Under the pieces are notes generated by a model. It saw only the letters and a list, made by a program, of their open reading frames with translations. It made no database searches and was not told the origin of the DNA. Shown here piece after piece: positions 8,987 to 16,893 of a stretch of DNA of 64,000 nucleotides. The position numbers and the translations under genes were made by a program. This DNA comes from Insolitispirillum peregrinum (lineage in GTDB: Bacteria; Pseudomonadota; Alphaproteobacteria; Rhodospirillales; Rhodospirillaceae), in the NCBI RefSeq assembly GCF_900156605.1, contig NZ_FTOA01000004.1, positions 310,001 through 374,000 on the forward strand, given 5' to 3'. The stretch's first letter is position 1, and each line of letters opens with the position of its first letter.

Positions 8987-9484
8987 ATGAGCTTTTCTCT
9001 CTTCCATTCTCCCCGCGCTGTACGCCGGGGCCTGCCCGCCGCAGGAGCCTTGGCCTGTCTGGCCGGTGTCCTGCTGCTCGGCAGTCCAGCCGCTTCGGCG
9101 GCGGAGCTGATCGGCCACGTCAAGAATGCCGATGGCAGCACCACCGTTACCCGTGATGGCACCCCCAAGCCGCTGGCGGCGGGCGACAACCTGTATCAGG
9201 GTGATGCCATCAGCACCGGCAAGGACAGCACGCTGGGGGTCACCCTGCGCGATGACACCACCATTGCGCTCGGCCCGAACAGTGCGCTGACACTCGACGA
9301 AGTGCTGTTTGACCCCGCCGCCGAAAAGGTCGGCATGGGGGTGCGGCTGGCGCAGGGGACATTCTCGTTCCTGTCGGGGCAGATTCCCAAGCTGGCCCCG
9401 GACAAGACCGTCATTTCCACCCCGGTTGCCACCATCGGCATTCGCGGCACCCGTTTTCTGGTTGAGGTAAACAGCCATGATTAA
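8987..9484 (+). CDS. Secreted FecR-domain protein
   Basis: This 165-residue protein has a signal peptide (residues 1 to about 36, ending ASAA) followed by a FecR-type beta domain: LAAGDNLYQGDAISTGKDS, a DDTTIALGPNS segment and TPVATIGIRGTRFLVEV. FecR domains occur in periplasmic sensors and surface-associated proteins. No sigma factor or TonB receptor gene is adjacent, so iron-citrate signalling is unlikely. The ATG at 8987 was chosen because it begins the signal peptide. Its end overlaps the OmpA gene by 8 bp (ATGATTAA), implying coupled translation. Confidence 0.82.
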   Translation: MSFSLFHSPRAVRRGLPAAGALACLAGVLLLGSPAASAAELIGHVKNADGSTTVTRDGTPKPLAAGDNLYQGDAISTGKDSTLGVTLRDDTTIALGPNSALTLDEVLFDPAAEKVGMGVRLAQGTFSFLSGQIPKLAPDKTVISTPVATIGIRGTRFLVEVNSHD

Positions 9485-10073
9485 AGCCCTTCGCCTCCTC
9501 CCCCTCGCCGGTCTGTTGCTGCTGGCGGCGTGCAGCGGCGACCGGGTGGTGCTGTTGCCCGACCCCAACGGCCATGTCGGCCGGGTCGAAGTCACCTCGA
9601 CCGCCGGTCAGCAGGTGCTGACCGAAGCCAGCGCCGGGACCGAAGTCGGTTCCCGCACCAGCGCGCCATCGGCACCGAAAGCGGTCAGCGCCGACGACAT
9701 TCAACAAACGTGGGGCAAGGCGATGGCCGCCATGCCGCCGCAGCCGACCACCTTCCTGCTGTATTTCAAGTCCGGCACTTCGGAACTGACCGACGAATCG
9801 CGCGCCGAGTTCCCGCGCATTGTCGCCGAAGTCACCAACCGCCCGCACGCCCGCCTGATCGTGGTCGGTCATGCCGATACGCTGGGGTCGGACCAGATCA
9901 ATCAGACCATCTCGCGCGAGCGGGCCGAAGAAGTGATGAAAATGCTGACCGAAGCCGGTGCCAAGCCGGAAGGGGTCGAAGTGGCCTCGCACGGCAAGCG
10001 CAACCCGCTGGTCAAGACCGCCGATGGCGTGTCCGAACCGCGCAACCGCCGGGTTTCGGTGACGGTGCAGTAA
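9477..10073 (+). CDS. OmpA-domain outer-membrane lipoprotein
   Basis: This 198-residue protein has a lipoprotein signal (lipobox LLAAC, Cys at about residue 19). It has a linker and a C-terminal OmpA domain from about residue 95, with FKSGTSELTDESRAEF, VVGHADTLGSDQINQTISRE and RNRRVSV. Such domains bind peptidoglycan and tether it to the outer membrane. The start overlaps the FecR-domain gene by 8 bp, so the two products probably act together at the envelope. An A-family repeat begins within about 10 bp of the stop codon. Confidence 0.88.
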   Translation: MIKALRLLPLAGLLLLAACSGDRVVLLPDPNGHVGRVEVTSTAGQQVLTEASAGTEVGSRTSAPSAPKAVSADDIQQTWGKAMAAMPPQPTTFLLYFKSGTSELTDESRAEFPRIVAEVTNRPHARLIVVGHADTLGSDQINQTISRERAEEVMKMLTEAGAKPEGVEVASHGKRNPLVKTADGVSEPRNRRVSVTVQ

Positions 10074-10079
10074 GGGGGC

Positions 10080-10328
10080 AGGAAAAGAGGGCAGGCTATC
10101 GCCCGCACCCATTTGGGGGCCAATGCCCCCAAGCCCCCCTTTTTTCTTTGATTTTAATACATAAAATGGGGTCTGGGGCCAAGACCTGTGAGCTTTACAG
10201 CTCACAGGTCTTTCTCTTTGCAGTGTCGTATTGTTTTTGCGAAAACCGGTTCCCACTTTTCGCACAATACTCCGAAGGCCCCAGCGAGGTTTGGAGCAGC
10301 GCTCCATAATCTTGCTCTCTTTGTCGCA
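10080..10328 (-). repeat. Repeat A1 (family A, minus orientation), interrupted by a B element
   Basis: Read on the minus strand it starts near 10328 (TGCGACA, degenerate terminal repeat). It continues with the hairpin palindrome GGAGCGCTGCTCC, ACCTCGC and GGGGCC, then about 95 bp of foreign sequence (10181-10275). It resumes with GGCCCC, AGACCCC and further hairpins, ending with the CGGGC-GATA-GCCTG hairpin (10092-10105 on the plus strand). The insertion replaces what is a 3-4 nt loop in other copies. Confidence 0.75.
10181..10275 (-). repeat. Repeat B1 plus an AGCTCACAGGT hairpin nested in A1
   Basis: The core 10224-10272 matches family B in minus orientation: GCGAAAAGTGGGAACCGG, TTTTCGC, flanked by ATTGT/ACAAT arms. 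At 10183-10209 an 11-bp inverted repeat (ACCTGTGAGCT...AGCTCACAGGT) with a TTAC loop could act as a terminator-like stem behind the OmpA gene. The block interrupts the GGGGCC/GGCCCC stem of A1. Confidence 0.7.
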
Positions 10329-10348
10329 TGCAGCAACGCCCCATTGAT

Positions 10349-10999
10349 TCACCCCTTCTCGAACACCAGCGAGAAGTTATTCGACGGCATGGCGATCACC
10401 TCGCGCAACGTCAGGCCATGGCGAGCGGCCTCGGCACCCACTTCGGCCATGTCGCGGATGCCATAGCGCGGGTCGCGGTCCTTCAGCCACAGATCAAAGC
10501 GGGCATTGGACTCGGCGGTCTGCTGACCATCTATCAAGTAGGGGCCATAGGTGTACAGCACCCCGCCCTTTGGCAGCACATGCCCGGCACCTTCCATCAG
10601 GCAACAGGTGCTTTCCCACGGCGAGATGTGGATCATGTTGATGCACACCACCGCCTCGGCGCGGAACACCAGCCACGGCAGGTCACAGACTTCCAGCGCA
10701 CGGGCCGCACGCAACTGTTCCAGCCCACAGCCCTCGGCGCGCATCGCCGCCGCCCAGGAATCGATGCTGACCAGATTGGATGTACTCTGGTCGGTCGGCT
10801 GCCACGCCAGATGCGGCAATGCCGCCGAGAAATAGGTCGCGTGCTGGCCTGATCCGGCGGCGATTTCCAGCACCAGCCCCTTTTGCGGCAGGATTCGTTG
10901 CAGGACATCGAGAATCGGACCGCGATTGCGCTCGCAGGATGGCGAAAACAGGCGGCCATCACGAAAGGTTGGCGACTGGATCGTGGCAGGGCTGGTCAT
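10349..10999 (-). CDS. DUF938 family SAM-dependent methyltransferase
   Basis: This 216-residue protein has the DUF938 signature near the N-terminus (SPSCERNRGPILDVL), followed by the SAM-binding motif LEIAAGSGQHATYF and a central CINMIHISPWEST segment. It ends with SNNFSLVFEKG, also typical. Its substrate is not known. The ATG at 10999 was preferred; a GTG at 11005 is closer to the GAGG and is an alternative. The gene is monocistronic and converges on the FecR/OmpA pair. Confidence 0.85.
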   Translation of the reverse strand: MTSPATIQSPTFRDGRLFSPSCERNRGPILDVLQRILPQKGLVLEIAAGSGQHATYFSAALPHLAWQPTDQSTSNLVSIDSWAAAMRAEGCGLEQLRAARALEVCDLPWLVFRAEAVVCINMIHISPWESTCCLMEGAGHVLPKGGVLYTYGPYLIDGQQTAESNARFDLWLKDRDPRYGIRDMAEVGAEAARHGLTLREVIAMPSNNFSLVFEKG

Positions 11000-11102
11000 T
11001 GGCACGGAACCTCGCTAAAGTGCGCCCGCCCGAGGATAAAGGGCAGAAAGGGTATCGTATAGTCCTTTTGTACCGTGAACCAGCTACGGATTCCCCCTGC
11101 TG

Positions 11103-11555
11103 ATGCTTGATGCGCTGAAATCACTGTTGTTCTCCAACCGCTCGATAGGTGACCACGACCCGGTGGCTCTGGCCACCACGGTTTTGCTGGTCGAGGCGGG
11201 AATGATGGATGGCACCTTTGGCCCGGAAGAACGGGCGTCGGTGCTGGCGTTGGTGCGGCAGCGGTTTTCCCTCGACGATGCCGGGGCAGCCCGGTTGTTG
11301 GCCGCAGGGGAAGCGGAAGCCGCCCGCAGCGCGGAGCTTTATTCACATACAAGGACTGTGAAAGATAATCTTTCTTACAATGAACGTCTGGACATTATCG
11401 AGATGGTGTGGGAAGTGGTCTATGCCGATGGTCACCTGCACGATTTCGAGGCCAACCTGATGCGTCGTCTTAACCGCCTGCTGTTCGTCGAAGATGCTGA
11501 CAGCGGACTCGCCCGCAAACGGGTGCTGGACCGGCTTGGTCTCAGCTCGTCCTGA
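11103..11555 (+). CDS. TerB/DjlA N-terminal-like (tellurite-resistance TerB) family protein
   Basis: This 150-residue all-helical, acidic soluble protein has two repeated features typical of the TerB fold: [19 protein letters not shown] (residues about 35-53) and [18 protein letters not shown] (about 108-125). These acidic DG loops are metal-associated in the family. It has no signal peptide. No other ter gene is nearby, so tellurite resistance should not be assumed; stand-alone TerB proteins are common in alphaproteobacteria with unknown roles. The ferredoxin gene follows 41 bp downstream. Confidence 0.78.
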   Translation: MLDALKSLLFSNRSIGDHDPVALATTVLLVEAGMMDGTFGPEERASVLALVRQRFSLDDAGAARLLAAGEAEAARSAELYSHTRTVKDNLSYNERLDIIEMVWEVVYADGHLHDFEANLMRRLNRLLFVEDADSGLARKRVLDRLGLSSS

Positions 11556-11596
11556 CTGTTGGCTCCCTGCGCGGCTCAACCGGAGATCCCCTCCCC

Positions 11597-11932
11597 ATGG
11601 CTTACGTCGTTACCGAAAATTGCGTGAAGTGCAAGTACACCGATTGCGTGGAAGTCTGCCCGGTGGACTGCTTCTATGAAGGTGAAAACATTCTGGTCAT
11701 CAACCCGGACGAATGCATCGATTGCGGTGTGTGCGAACCGGAATGCCCGGCCGAAGCGATCTTCCCCGATTCCGAAGGCATTGCCGCGGAATGGGCCGAA
11801 TTCAACCGCGACTTCTCGACCCAGTGGCCGAACCTGACCCGCAAAAAGGCTCCGCTGCCGGATGCCGACAGCTGGCAGAACCGTCCGGGCAAAAAAGAAC
11901 TGGTCTCGACCAAGCCGGGCGACAGCGCCTGA
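11597..11932 (+). CDS. fdxA: Seven-iron ferredoxin FdxA
   Basis: This 111-residue ferredoxin has Cys patterns C-x2-C-x4-C-x3-CP (residues 9-21: [16 protein letters not shown]) and [16 protein letters not shown] (about 39-54). This matches 3Fe-4S/4Fe-4S ferredoxins of the Azotobacter FdI class. The C-terminal extension ([18 protein letters not shown]) is usual for alphaproteobacterial FdxA. It is a cytosolic low-potential electron carrier. A Shine-Dalgarno-like GGAGATCCCC precedes the ATG. The gene lies upstream of carD. Confidence 0.95.
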   Translation: MAYVVTENCVKCKYTDCVEVCPVDCFYEGENILVINPDECIDCGVCEPECPAEAIFPDSEGIAAEWAEFNRDFSTQWPNLTRKKAPLPDADSWQNRPGKKELVSTKPGDSA

Positions 11933-12079
11933 TCCGGTGCGACTCCCCGTTTCGGGCTGCGCAGCGTTTTTCCGCGCGCAGCCCGGGGGATCTCTGCCCT
12001 GCCGCCTTCCGGTGATTATTCTCCGGGCAAGGGGTGGTCAAAAAATATGCATAGAAACATCTGATTTTCCTTGGCTTTT

Positions 12080-12120
12080 CCCGCAGTATGGCTGCCATGC
12101 GGGTTTTTGACGGTTTTTTT
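12080..12120 (+). terminator. Hairpin plus T-tracts between fdxA and the carD leader
   Basis: CCCGCA (12080-12085) pairs with TGCGGG (12098-12103), with an inner ATGG/CCAT stem. It is followed by TTTTT and, ten bases later, seven Ts. It should end fdxA transcription. A weaker GC hairpin lies at 11953-11985. Confidence 0.6.
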
Positions 12121-12157
12121 ACCTGACTTCGCCCCTGTGCCGTGCTATACAGTTCGC

Positions 12158-12646
12158 CGTTCGCTGGGAGCTGTTCAGCGGCGCATTTTCCTCATCGGGT
12201 CAACAGACAGTCCAGGGAGTGGCCATCGTCGCTCCTACGGGTGTCGTCAGCGCTTTGTGAGCCGCACTCTTGTGTAGCTCCGGCGCCTTTGTCGTCTCTG
12301 GGGAAGATTTCCGCATGCCTGCGGAACGACTACAGGTGTTGCTACCCGCCCAGTCATGCCGACCCTGGGCGGTTTGTCGTTAAGGTTCCACCCTTCGGGG
12401 TGTGTAAAACGGCGTTGCGTACTGTCTTTGATGGGCCACGATGCGACCACGGTTTCCATAGCGCACCCCTTTCGAGCTGTGTGCTGAGTCCCAAGCCTGT
12501 CTGCCACTCCGGCAGGTTTCGGACTCAGTACACAGGCTGTCAGGTTCAGGCATCCGCGTTGCCCTTTTTTCTGGAACAGTTACCGCTCTGGCTGTCGGCC
12601 CCTTTGGGCCCGGTACGTACGGCATGAAAAAGATAAAGAGAACAAC
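12158..12646 (+). ncRNA. Long structured leader or independent RNA upstream of carD
   Basis: About 490 nt without convincing coding potential precede carD. Several strong stems are visible: CCGCA/TGCGG (12313-12326), CCGCCCA/TGGGCGG (about 12349-12375), CCACCC/GGGTG (about 12387-12403) and a long two-part hairpin at about 12478-12541 whose outer arms are GTGTGCTGAGTCC and GGACTCAGTACAC. A GGCC-TTT-GGCC-like stem lies about 30 nt before the carD ATG. A possible promoter, CTGACT-17-TATACA, places the start near 12158. Signatures of RNase P RNA, tmRNA or SRP RNA were not found on either strand. The 5' end is inferred. Confidence 0.45.
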
Positions 12647-13141
12647 ATGACCACTTCGAGCTTTGTCGCTGGTGATTACGTGGTGTATCCCGCCCATGGT
12701 GTCGGGCGCGTGATGGATATCGAAAAGCAGGTCATTGGCGGTCACGAACTGGAACTGTTCGTCATCACCTTTGAACGCGAGCGGATGACCCTGCGCGTTC
12801 CGGTGGCCAAGGCCAAGAATGCCGGTCTGCGCAAGCTGTCGACCCGCAAGGTGATGGAAACCGCCCTGACCACCCTGCAGGGCCGTGCGCGCATCAAGCG
12901 TGCCATGTGGTCCCGCCGCGCCCAGGAATACGAAGCCAAGATCAATTCCGGTGATCCGTGCGCGATTGCCGAAGTGGTCCGCGACCTGCACCGCTCGGCC
13001 ACCCAGCCGGAACAGTCGTACTCGGAACGCCAGATCTATGAACAGGCGCTGGAGCGTCTGGCCTGTGAGCTGGCCGCGGTCGAAGACATCGCCGCCGATG
13101 CCGCGACGGCAAAGCTGGAAAAACTGCTGCTGGCTGCTTAA
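12647..13141 (+). CDS. carD: CarD/CdnL family RNA polymerase-binding transcription regulator
   Basis: This 164-residue protein has an N-terminal Tudor-like RNAP-interaction domain (DYVVYPAHGVGRVMDIE, then FVITFERERMTLRVP). A helical C-terminal domain includes the ARIKRAMWSRRAQEYEAKI helix. CdnL-type CarD binds the RNAP beta subunit and stabilises open complexes at housekeeping promoters, including rRNA in alphaproteobacteria. It follows an unusually long leader and ends in a strong terminator, so it is a single-gene unit. Confidence 0.93.
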   Translation: MTTSSFVAGDYVVYPAHGVGRVMDIEKQVIGGHELELFVITFERERMTLRVPVAKAKNAGLRKLSTRKVMETALTTLQGRARIKRAMWSRRAQEYEAKINSGDPCAIAEVVRDLHRSATQPEQSYSERQIYEQALERLACELAAVEDIAADAATAKLEKLLLAA

Positions 13142-13163
13142 GCTGCGTCAGTCTTGCCAAATT

Positions 13164-13205
13164 CAGGGCGCCTGTGGACTGACCACAGGCGCCCTGAGTG
13201 TTTTT
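13164..13205 (+). terminator. Rho-independent terminator of carD
   Basis: This is a perfect 14-bp stem (13164-13177 with 13183-13196; arms start CAGGGCGCC) with a 5-nt loop ACTGA. It is followed by GAG and a run of five to six Ts from 13200. Confidence 0.9.
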
Positions 13206-13354
13206 AGGCCTGTTACCCTGCTTTCCCTTTGCCTTTTCGGTACAGTCTCCCTTTATTGGGGGCCGAGTACCAACGGGCGTGCTCACCTTGGTAAAACATC
13301 CGCACTATCCCGGCATCCCGGCCCCGGACAGTGCGCCAGAACGAGACGGCGGTC

Positions 13355-14230
13355 ATGGTTGCGATTCCCTTCCTGAAAATGCACGGCCTTGGCAATGACT
13401 TCGTGGTGATCGACCTACGGCATGTCCCGGTGGTGATGACCGAAGACCTCGCCCGGCGAATTGCCGACCGCCATCGGGGGGTCGGCTGTGATCAGGTGAT
13501 CACCATCGAACCGCCGCGTTCAGCCGGGGCGACTGCGGTGATGGGCATCCGCAACCCCGATGGCTCCGAAGCCGGAGCCTGTGGCAATGCCACCCGCTGC
13601 GTCGCCCACCTGCTGATGAGCGAAAACAGCACTGAGCAGTGCGTGGTGGAAACCATTGCCGGTCTGTTGCCGTCGCAACGGGCGGCCAACGGTCTGGTGA
13701 CGGTGGACATGGGCCCGGCCCGCTTTGACTGGCACCAGGTGCCGCTGTCCGAAGCCCGCGATACCCTGCACGTCGGCCTGAGCGAAGGCGCGCTCCACGA
13801 CCCGGTGGCGGTGTCGATGGGCAATCCGCACGCGGTGTTCTTTGTCGATGATGCCGACGCGGTGCCACTGACCACCGACGGCCCGCGCATTGAACATCAC
13901 CCACTGTTCCCGGCCCGCACCAATGTCGAAGCGGTGCAGGTACTGGGCCGCGACCGCCTGCGCATGCGGGTGTGGGAACGCGGGGCGGGGATCACCTCGG
14001 CCTGTGGCTCGGGGGCCTGTGCGGTGATGGCCGCCGCCGTCAAGCGCGGCCATGTGGACAACAAGGCCGAAATCATCCTCGACGGCGGCAGCCTGTGGAT
14101 GGAATGGCGTCCGGCGGACGGCCATGTGCTGATGACCGGCCCGGCCACCACCGTCTTTCAGGGGGTGCTGGACGCCAGCCTGTGGAGCGACCTGTCCGGC
14201 GTGATCCGCGACGGAGTGCTGCACGGATGA
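13355..14230 (+). CDS. dapF: Diaminopimelate epimerase DapF
   Basis: This 291-residue enzyme interconverts LL- and meso-diaminopimelate for lysine and peptidoglycan synthesis. Visible are FLKMHGLGNDFVVID at the N-terminus and the two catalytic cysteines in GACGNATRCVAH and TSACGSGACAVM. The ATG at 13355 (GAGACGG upstream) begins the conserved core; a GTG at 13331 is a possible longer start. The stop overlaps the mtaB start (ATGA), and ftsY follows, giving a tightly coupled three-gene operon. Confidence 0.95.
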   Translation: MVAIPFLKMHGLGNDFVVIDLRHVPVVMTEDLARRIADRHRGVGCDQVITIEPPRSAGATAVMGIRNPDGSEAGACGNATRCVAHLLMSENSTEQCVVETIAGLLPSQRAANGLVTVDMGPARFDWHQVPLSEARDTLHVGLSEGALHDPVAVSMGNPHAVFFVDDADAVPLTTDGPRIEHHPLFPARTNVEAVQVLGRDRLRMRVWERGAGITSACGSGACAVMAAAVKRGHVDNKAEIILDGGSLWMEWRPADGHVLMTGPATTVFQGVLDASLWSDLSGVIRDGVLHG

Positions 14231-15492
14231 GCGACCAGCCCGCCAACAAGCCGGAACCGCAGGTGGTGACCTTTGGCTGCCGGATGAACACCTATGAATC
14301 CGAGGTGATGCGCGACCATGCCCGTTCTGCCGGGCTGGACAACGCAATCATCATCAACACCTGCGCCGTCACCAGGGAAGCCGAACGGCAGGCCCGCCAG
14401 ACCATCCGCAAGCTGCGGCGGGAAAACCCCGAGGCAAAGATCATCGTCACCGGCTGCGCCGCGCAGGTCAATCCCGAGTATTACGCCGGGATGGGCGAGG
14501 TCGATCAGGTGCTGGGCAACGCCGAAAAGCTGCAGCCCGAAAGCTATCACCATGGCATCAACAACCCGGTACTGGTTGATGACATCATGGAGGTCCGCAC
14601 CACCACCCCGCACCTGCTGGAAGGCTTTGAAGGCCGCACCCGCGCCTTTGTGCAGGTCCAGCAGGGCTGTGACCACCGCTGCACCTTTTGCATCATCCCC
14701 TACGCCCGTGGGCCGTCGCGCTCGGTGGCGATCGGGCCGATTGTCGAACAGGTGCGCACGCTGGTCGCCAACGGCTATCGCGAAGTCAGCCTGACCGGGG
14801 TCGATATCACCGCCTATGGTGCCGACCTGCCCGGCCAGCCGCCGCTGGGGCAGATGGTGCGCCGCCTGCTGCAACTGGTCCCCGAGCTGCCACGCCTGCG
14901 CCTGACCTCGCTCGACCCGGTGGAGGTCGATGATGACCTTCTGGAGCTGTTCGGACGCGAACCGCGCCTGCTGCCGCATGTCCACCTGTCGGTGCAGGCC
15001 GGGGATGACATGATCCTGAAACGCATGAAGCGCCGCCACCTGCGCGCCGATGTGATCGACATCTGCCGCAAAATCCGCGCCCTGCGCCCGGATGTGACCT
15101 TTGGCGCCGACCTGATCGCCGGGTTCCCCACCGAAGACGAGGCGATGTTTGACAACACGCTGGCGATCATCGGCGAAGCCGGTCTGACCCATCTGCATGT
15201 GTTCCCCTATTCCTCGCGCCCCGGCACGCCAGCGGCCAAAATCCCCGGCCTGCCGAACGAGGTGGTCAAGGAACGCGCCGCCCGTCTGCGCGCCGTTGGC
15301 GATCAGGCGCTGGCCGACTGTCTGGCCCGTCAGGTCGGCAGCACCGTTGCGGTGTTGCTGGAAACCGACACCACCGGCCACAGTGAACAGTTTTTGCCGG
15401 TAAGGGTTGACGTTCCGCTGGAAGCAGGCACCATCCGCACGCTGCGGATTACCGAAGCCAGTGCGACCGAGTTGAAGGGGATTCCTGTCTGA
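14227..15492 (+). CDS. mtaB: tRNA t6A37 methylthiotransferase MtaB
   Basis: This 421-residue radical-SAM enzyme converts t6A37 to ms2t6A37 in ANN-decoding tRNAs. It has an N-terminal UPF0004 domain with Cys in TFGCRMNTYES, NTCAVTREAERQARQ and VTGCAAQ. The radical-SAM triad is CDHRCTFCIIPYARGPSRS, and the C-terminal TRAM region is short. The start overlaps the dapF stop by 4 bp and the stop overlaps ftsY by 1 bp (TGATG). This dapF-mtaB-ftsY order is widely conserved in alphaproteobacteria. Confidence 0.94.
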   Translation: MSDQPANKPEPQVVTFGCRMNTYESEVMRDHARSAGLDNAIIINTCAVTREAERQARQTIRKLRRENPEAKIIVTGCAAQVNPEYYAGMGEVDQVLGNAEKLQPESYHHGINNPVLVDDIMEVRTTTPHLLEGFEGRTRAFVQVQQGCDHRCTFCIIPYARGPSRSVAIGPIVEQVRTLVANGYREVSLTGVDITAYGADLPGQPPLGQMVRRLLQLVPELPRLRLTSLDPVEVDDDLLELFGREPRLLPHVHLSVQAGDDMILKRMKRRHLRADVIDICRKIRALRPDVTFGADLIAGFPTEDEAMFDNTLAIIGEAGLTHLHVFPYSSRPGTPAAKIPGLPNEVVKERAARLRAVGDQALADCLARQVGSTVAVLLETDTTGHSEQFLPVRVDVPLEAGTIRTLRITEASATELKGIPV

Positions 15493-16712
15493 TGAGCGAT
15501 GTGACCCAACCGAAGAAAAAAGGCTGGTTAAGCCGCCTGTTTGGTGGTGAGACGACAGCGCCCGCCGCTCCGGTTGCCGAAGCCCCTGTGACGGACGATC
15601 TGCCCCCGGAAGACCGCACCACCCCCACCGCCGAACCGGTGGCAGAGGTCTCGCCTGTCCCCGACCTGACGCAGGAACCCACGCAGGAACCCACCCCGGA
15701 CCCCGTGGCCGAGCCGGAGCCGGAGCCGGAGCCGGAACCCGAGCCGGTCGTTATTGAACAGGCTCCTCCCCTCCCTGAGAGCAAGACCCCGGAAAAGAAG
15801 AGCTGGTTCCAGCGCCTGAAAGACGGCCTGTCGCGTTCGTCGTCACGGCTGACCACCGGCATCACCGACCTGTTCACCAAGCGCAAGCTCGATGACGAGG
15901 CGCTGGAAGAGCTGGAAGAGCTGCTGATTCAGGCCGACCTCGGCGTGAAGACAGCCGCCACCCTGACTGCCGCCCTCGCCAAAGGCCGCTTTGGCAAGGA
16001 CATCACCCCGGAAGAAGTTCGTCAGGCGCTGGCCGACGAAGCCGCCCGCCTGCTGGAGCCGGTCGCCCGACCGCTGACCATCGACGCCAGCCGCAAGCCG
16101 CATGTGATCCTCGTCGTGGGGGTCAACGGCGCCGGGAAAACCACCACCATTGGCAAGATGGCGAAACAGTACCGCGAACAGGGCCTGTCGGTGACGCTGG
16201 CGGCCGGCGATACCTTCCGCGCCGCTGCCGTCGAACAGTTGAAGGTGTGGGGCGACCGCACCGGCTGTCCGGTGATTTCCCGCGATACCGGTGCCGATGC
16301 CGCCGGTCTGGCCTATGACGCGCTGAAGGAAGCCACCGCCCGTGGCGATGACGTGCTGATGATCGACACCGCCGGTCGCCTGCACAACAAGGCCGAGCTG
16401 ATGGAAGAGCTGCGCAAGATCCGCCGGGTGATCCAGAAACTGGTTCCCGACGCCCCGCACAGCACGCTGCTGGTGCTCGATTCCACCGTCGGCCAGAATG
16501 CCCACCAGCAGGTGAAGGTGTTCGGCGAGATGGTCGATGTCAGCGGGCTGGTGATGACCAAGCTCGACGGCACCGCCAAGGGCGGGGTGGTGGTGGCACT
16601 GGCGCAGGAATTCGGCCTGCCGGTCCACTTCATCGGGGTGGGGGAAACGGTTGATGACCTGCGGCCCTTTAATGCCACCGACTTTGCCCGCAGCCTGATG
16701 GGCCTTTCCTGA
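15492..16712 (+). CDS. ftsY: Signal recognition particle receptor FtsY
   Basis: This 406-residue SRP GTPase docks SRP-ribosome complexes at the inner membrane. A basic N-terminus (PKKKGWLSRLF) is followed by an acidic Pro/Glu linker (A domain, about residues 20-95) that includes a PE dipeptide repeat around residues 74-84. The NG domain follows: G1 GVNGAGKTTTIGK, DTFRAAAVEQL, DTAGRLHNK and TKLDGTAKGG. It is the last gene of the dapF-mtaB-ftsY operon and ends in a strong terminator. Confidence 0.96.
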   Translation: MSDVTQPKKKGWLSRLFGGETTAPAAPVAEAPVTDDLPPEDRTTPTAEPVAEVSPVPDLTQEPTQEPTPDPVAEPEPEPEPEPEPVVIEQAPPLPESKTPEKKSWFQRLKDGLSRSSSRLTTGITDLFTKRKLDDEALEELEELLIQADLGVKTAATLTAALAKGRFGKDITPEEVRQALADEAARLLEPVARPLTIDASRKPHVILVVGVNGAGKTTTIGKMAKQYREQGLSVTLAAGDTFRAAAVEQLKVWGDRTGCPVISRDTGADAAGLAYDALKEATARGDDVLMIDTAGRLHNKAELMEELRKIRRVIQKLVPDAPHSTLLVLDSTVGQNAHQQVKVFGEMVDVSGLVMTKLDGTAKGGVVVALAQEFGLPVHFIGVGETVDDLRPFNATDFARSLMGLS

Positions 16713-16734
16713 CATAACCATTGATGGATATCAT

Positions 16735-16773
16735 GGCGCTCAAACACCTATCGAGTGTTTGAGCGCCTTTTTT
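16735..16773 (+). terminator. Rho-independent terminator of the dapF-mtaB-ftsY operon
   Basis: This is a 13-bp perfect stem, GGCGCTCAAACAC (16735-16747) with GTGTTTGAGCGCC (16755-16767), with a 7-nt loop, directly followed by TTTTTT. Confidence 0.92.
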
Positions 16774-16893
16774 GTGTCTCGATGCTCATAATCTGACTGT
16801 ATATATTATGGGGGCTTTTGCCGGAATTCGCCTTTCCGTGATACGGTCCGCGCACGCATCAGATCGGGTTTTTCCCGAAACAGGATATTCGGT

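Noticed and set aside
11103-11555. Tellurite resistance locus
   Set aside because: It is a single TerB-fold gene without terZACD neighbours; stand-alone TerB proteins are common.
12142-12627. 161-codon plus frame and 203-codon minus frame (12380-12991) upstream of carD
   Set aside because: Neither has a ribosome site, family resemblance or neighbour-like codon use; hairpin-rich sequence fits an RNA leader better.
11941-12646. Search for tRNA, tmRNA, RNase P RNA or SRP RNA in the longest gaps
   Set aside because: No T-arm GTTCGA context with a CCA end, tag peptide or conserved P4/SRP core was found on either strand.
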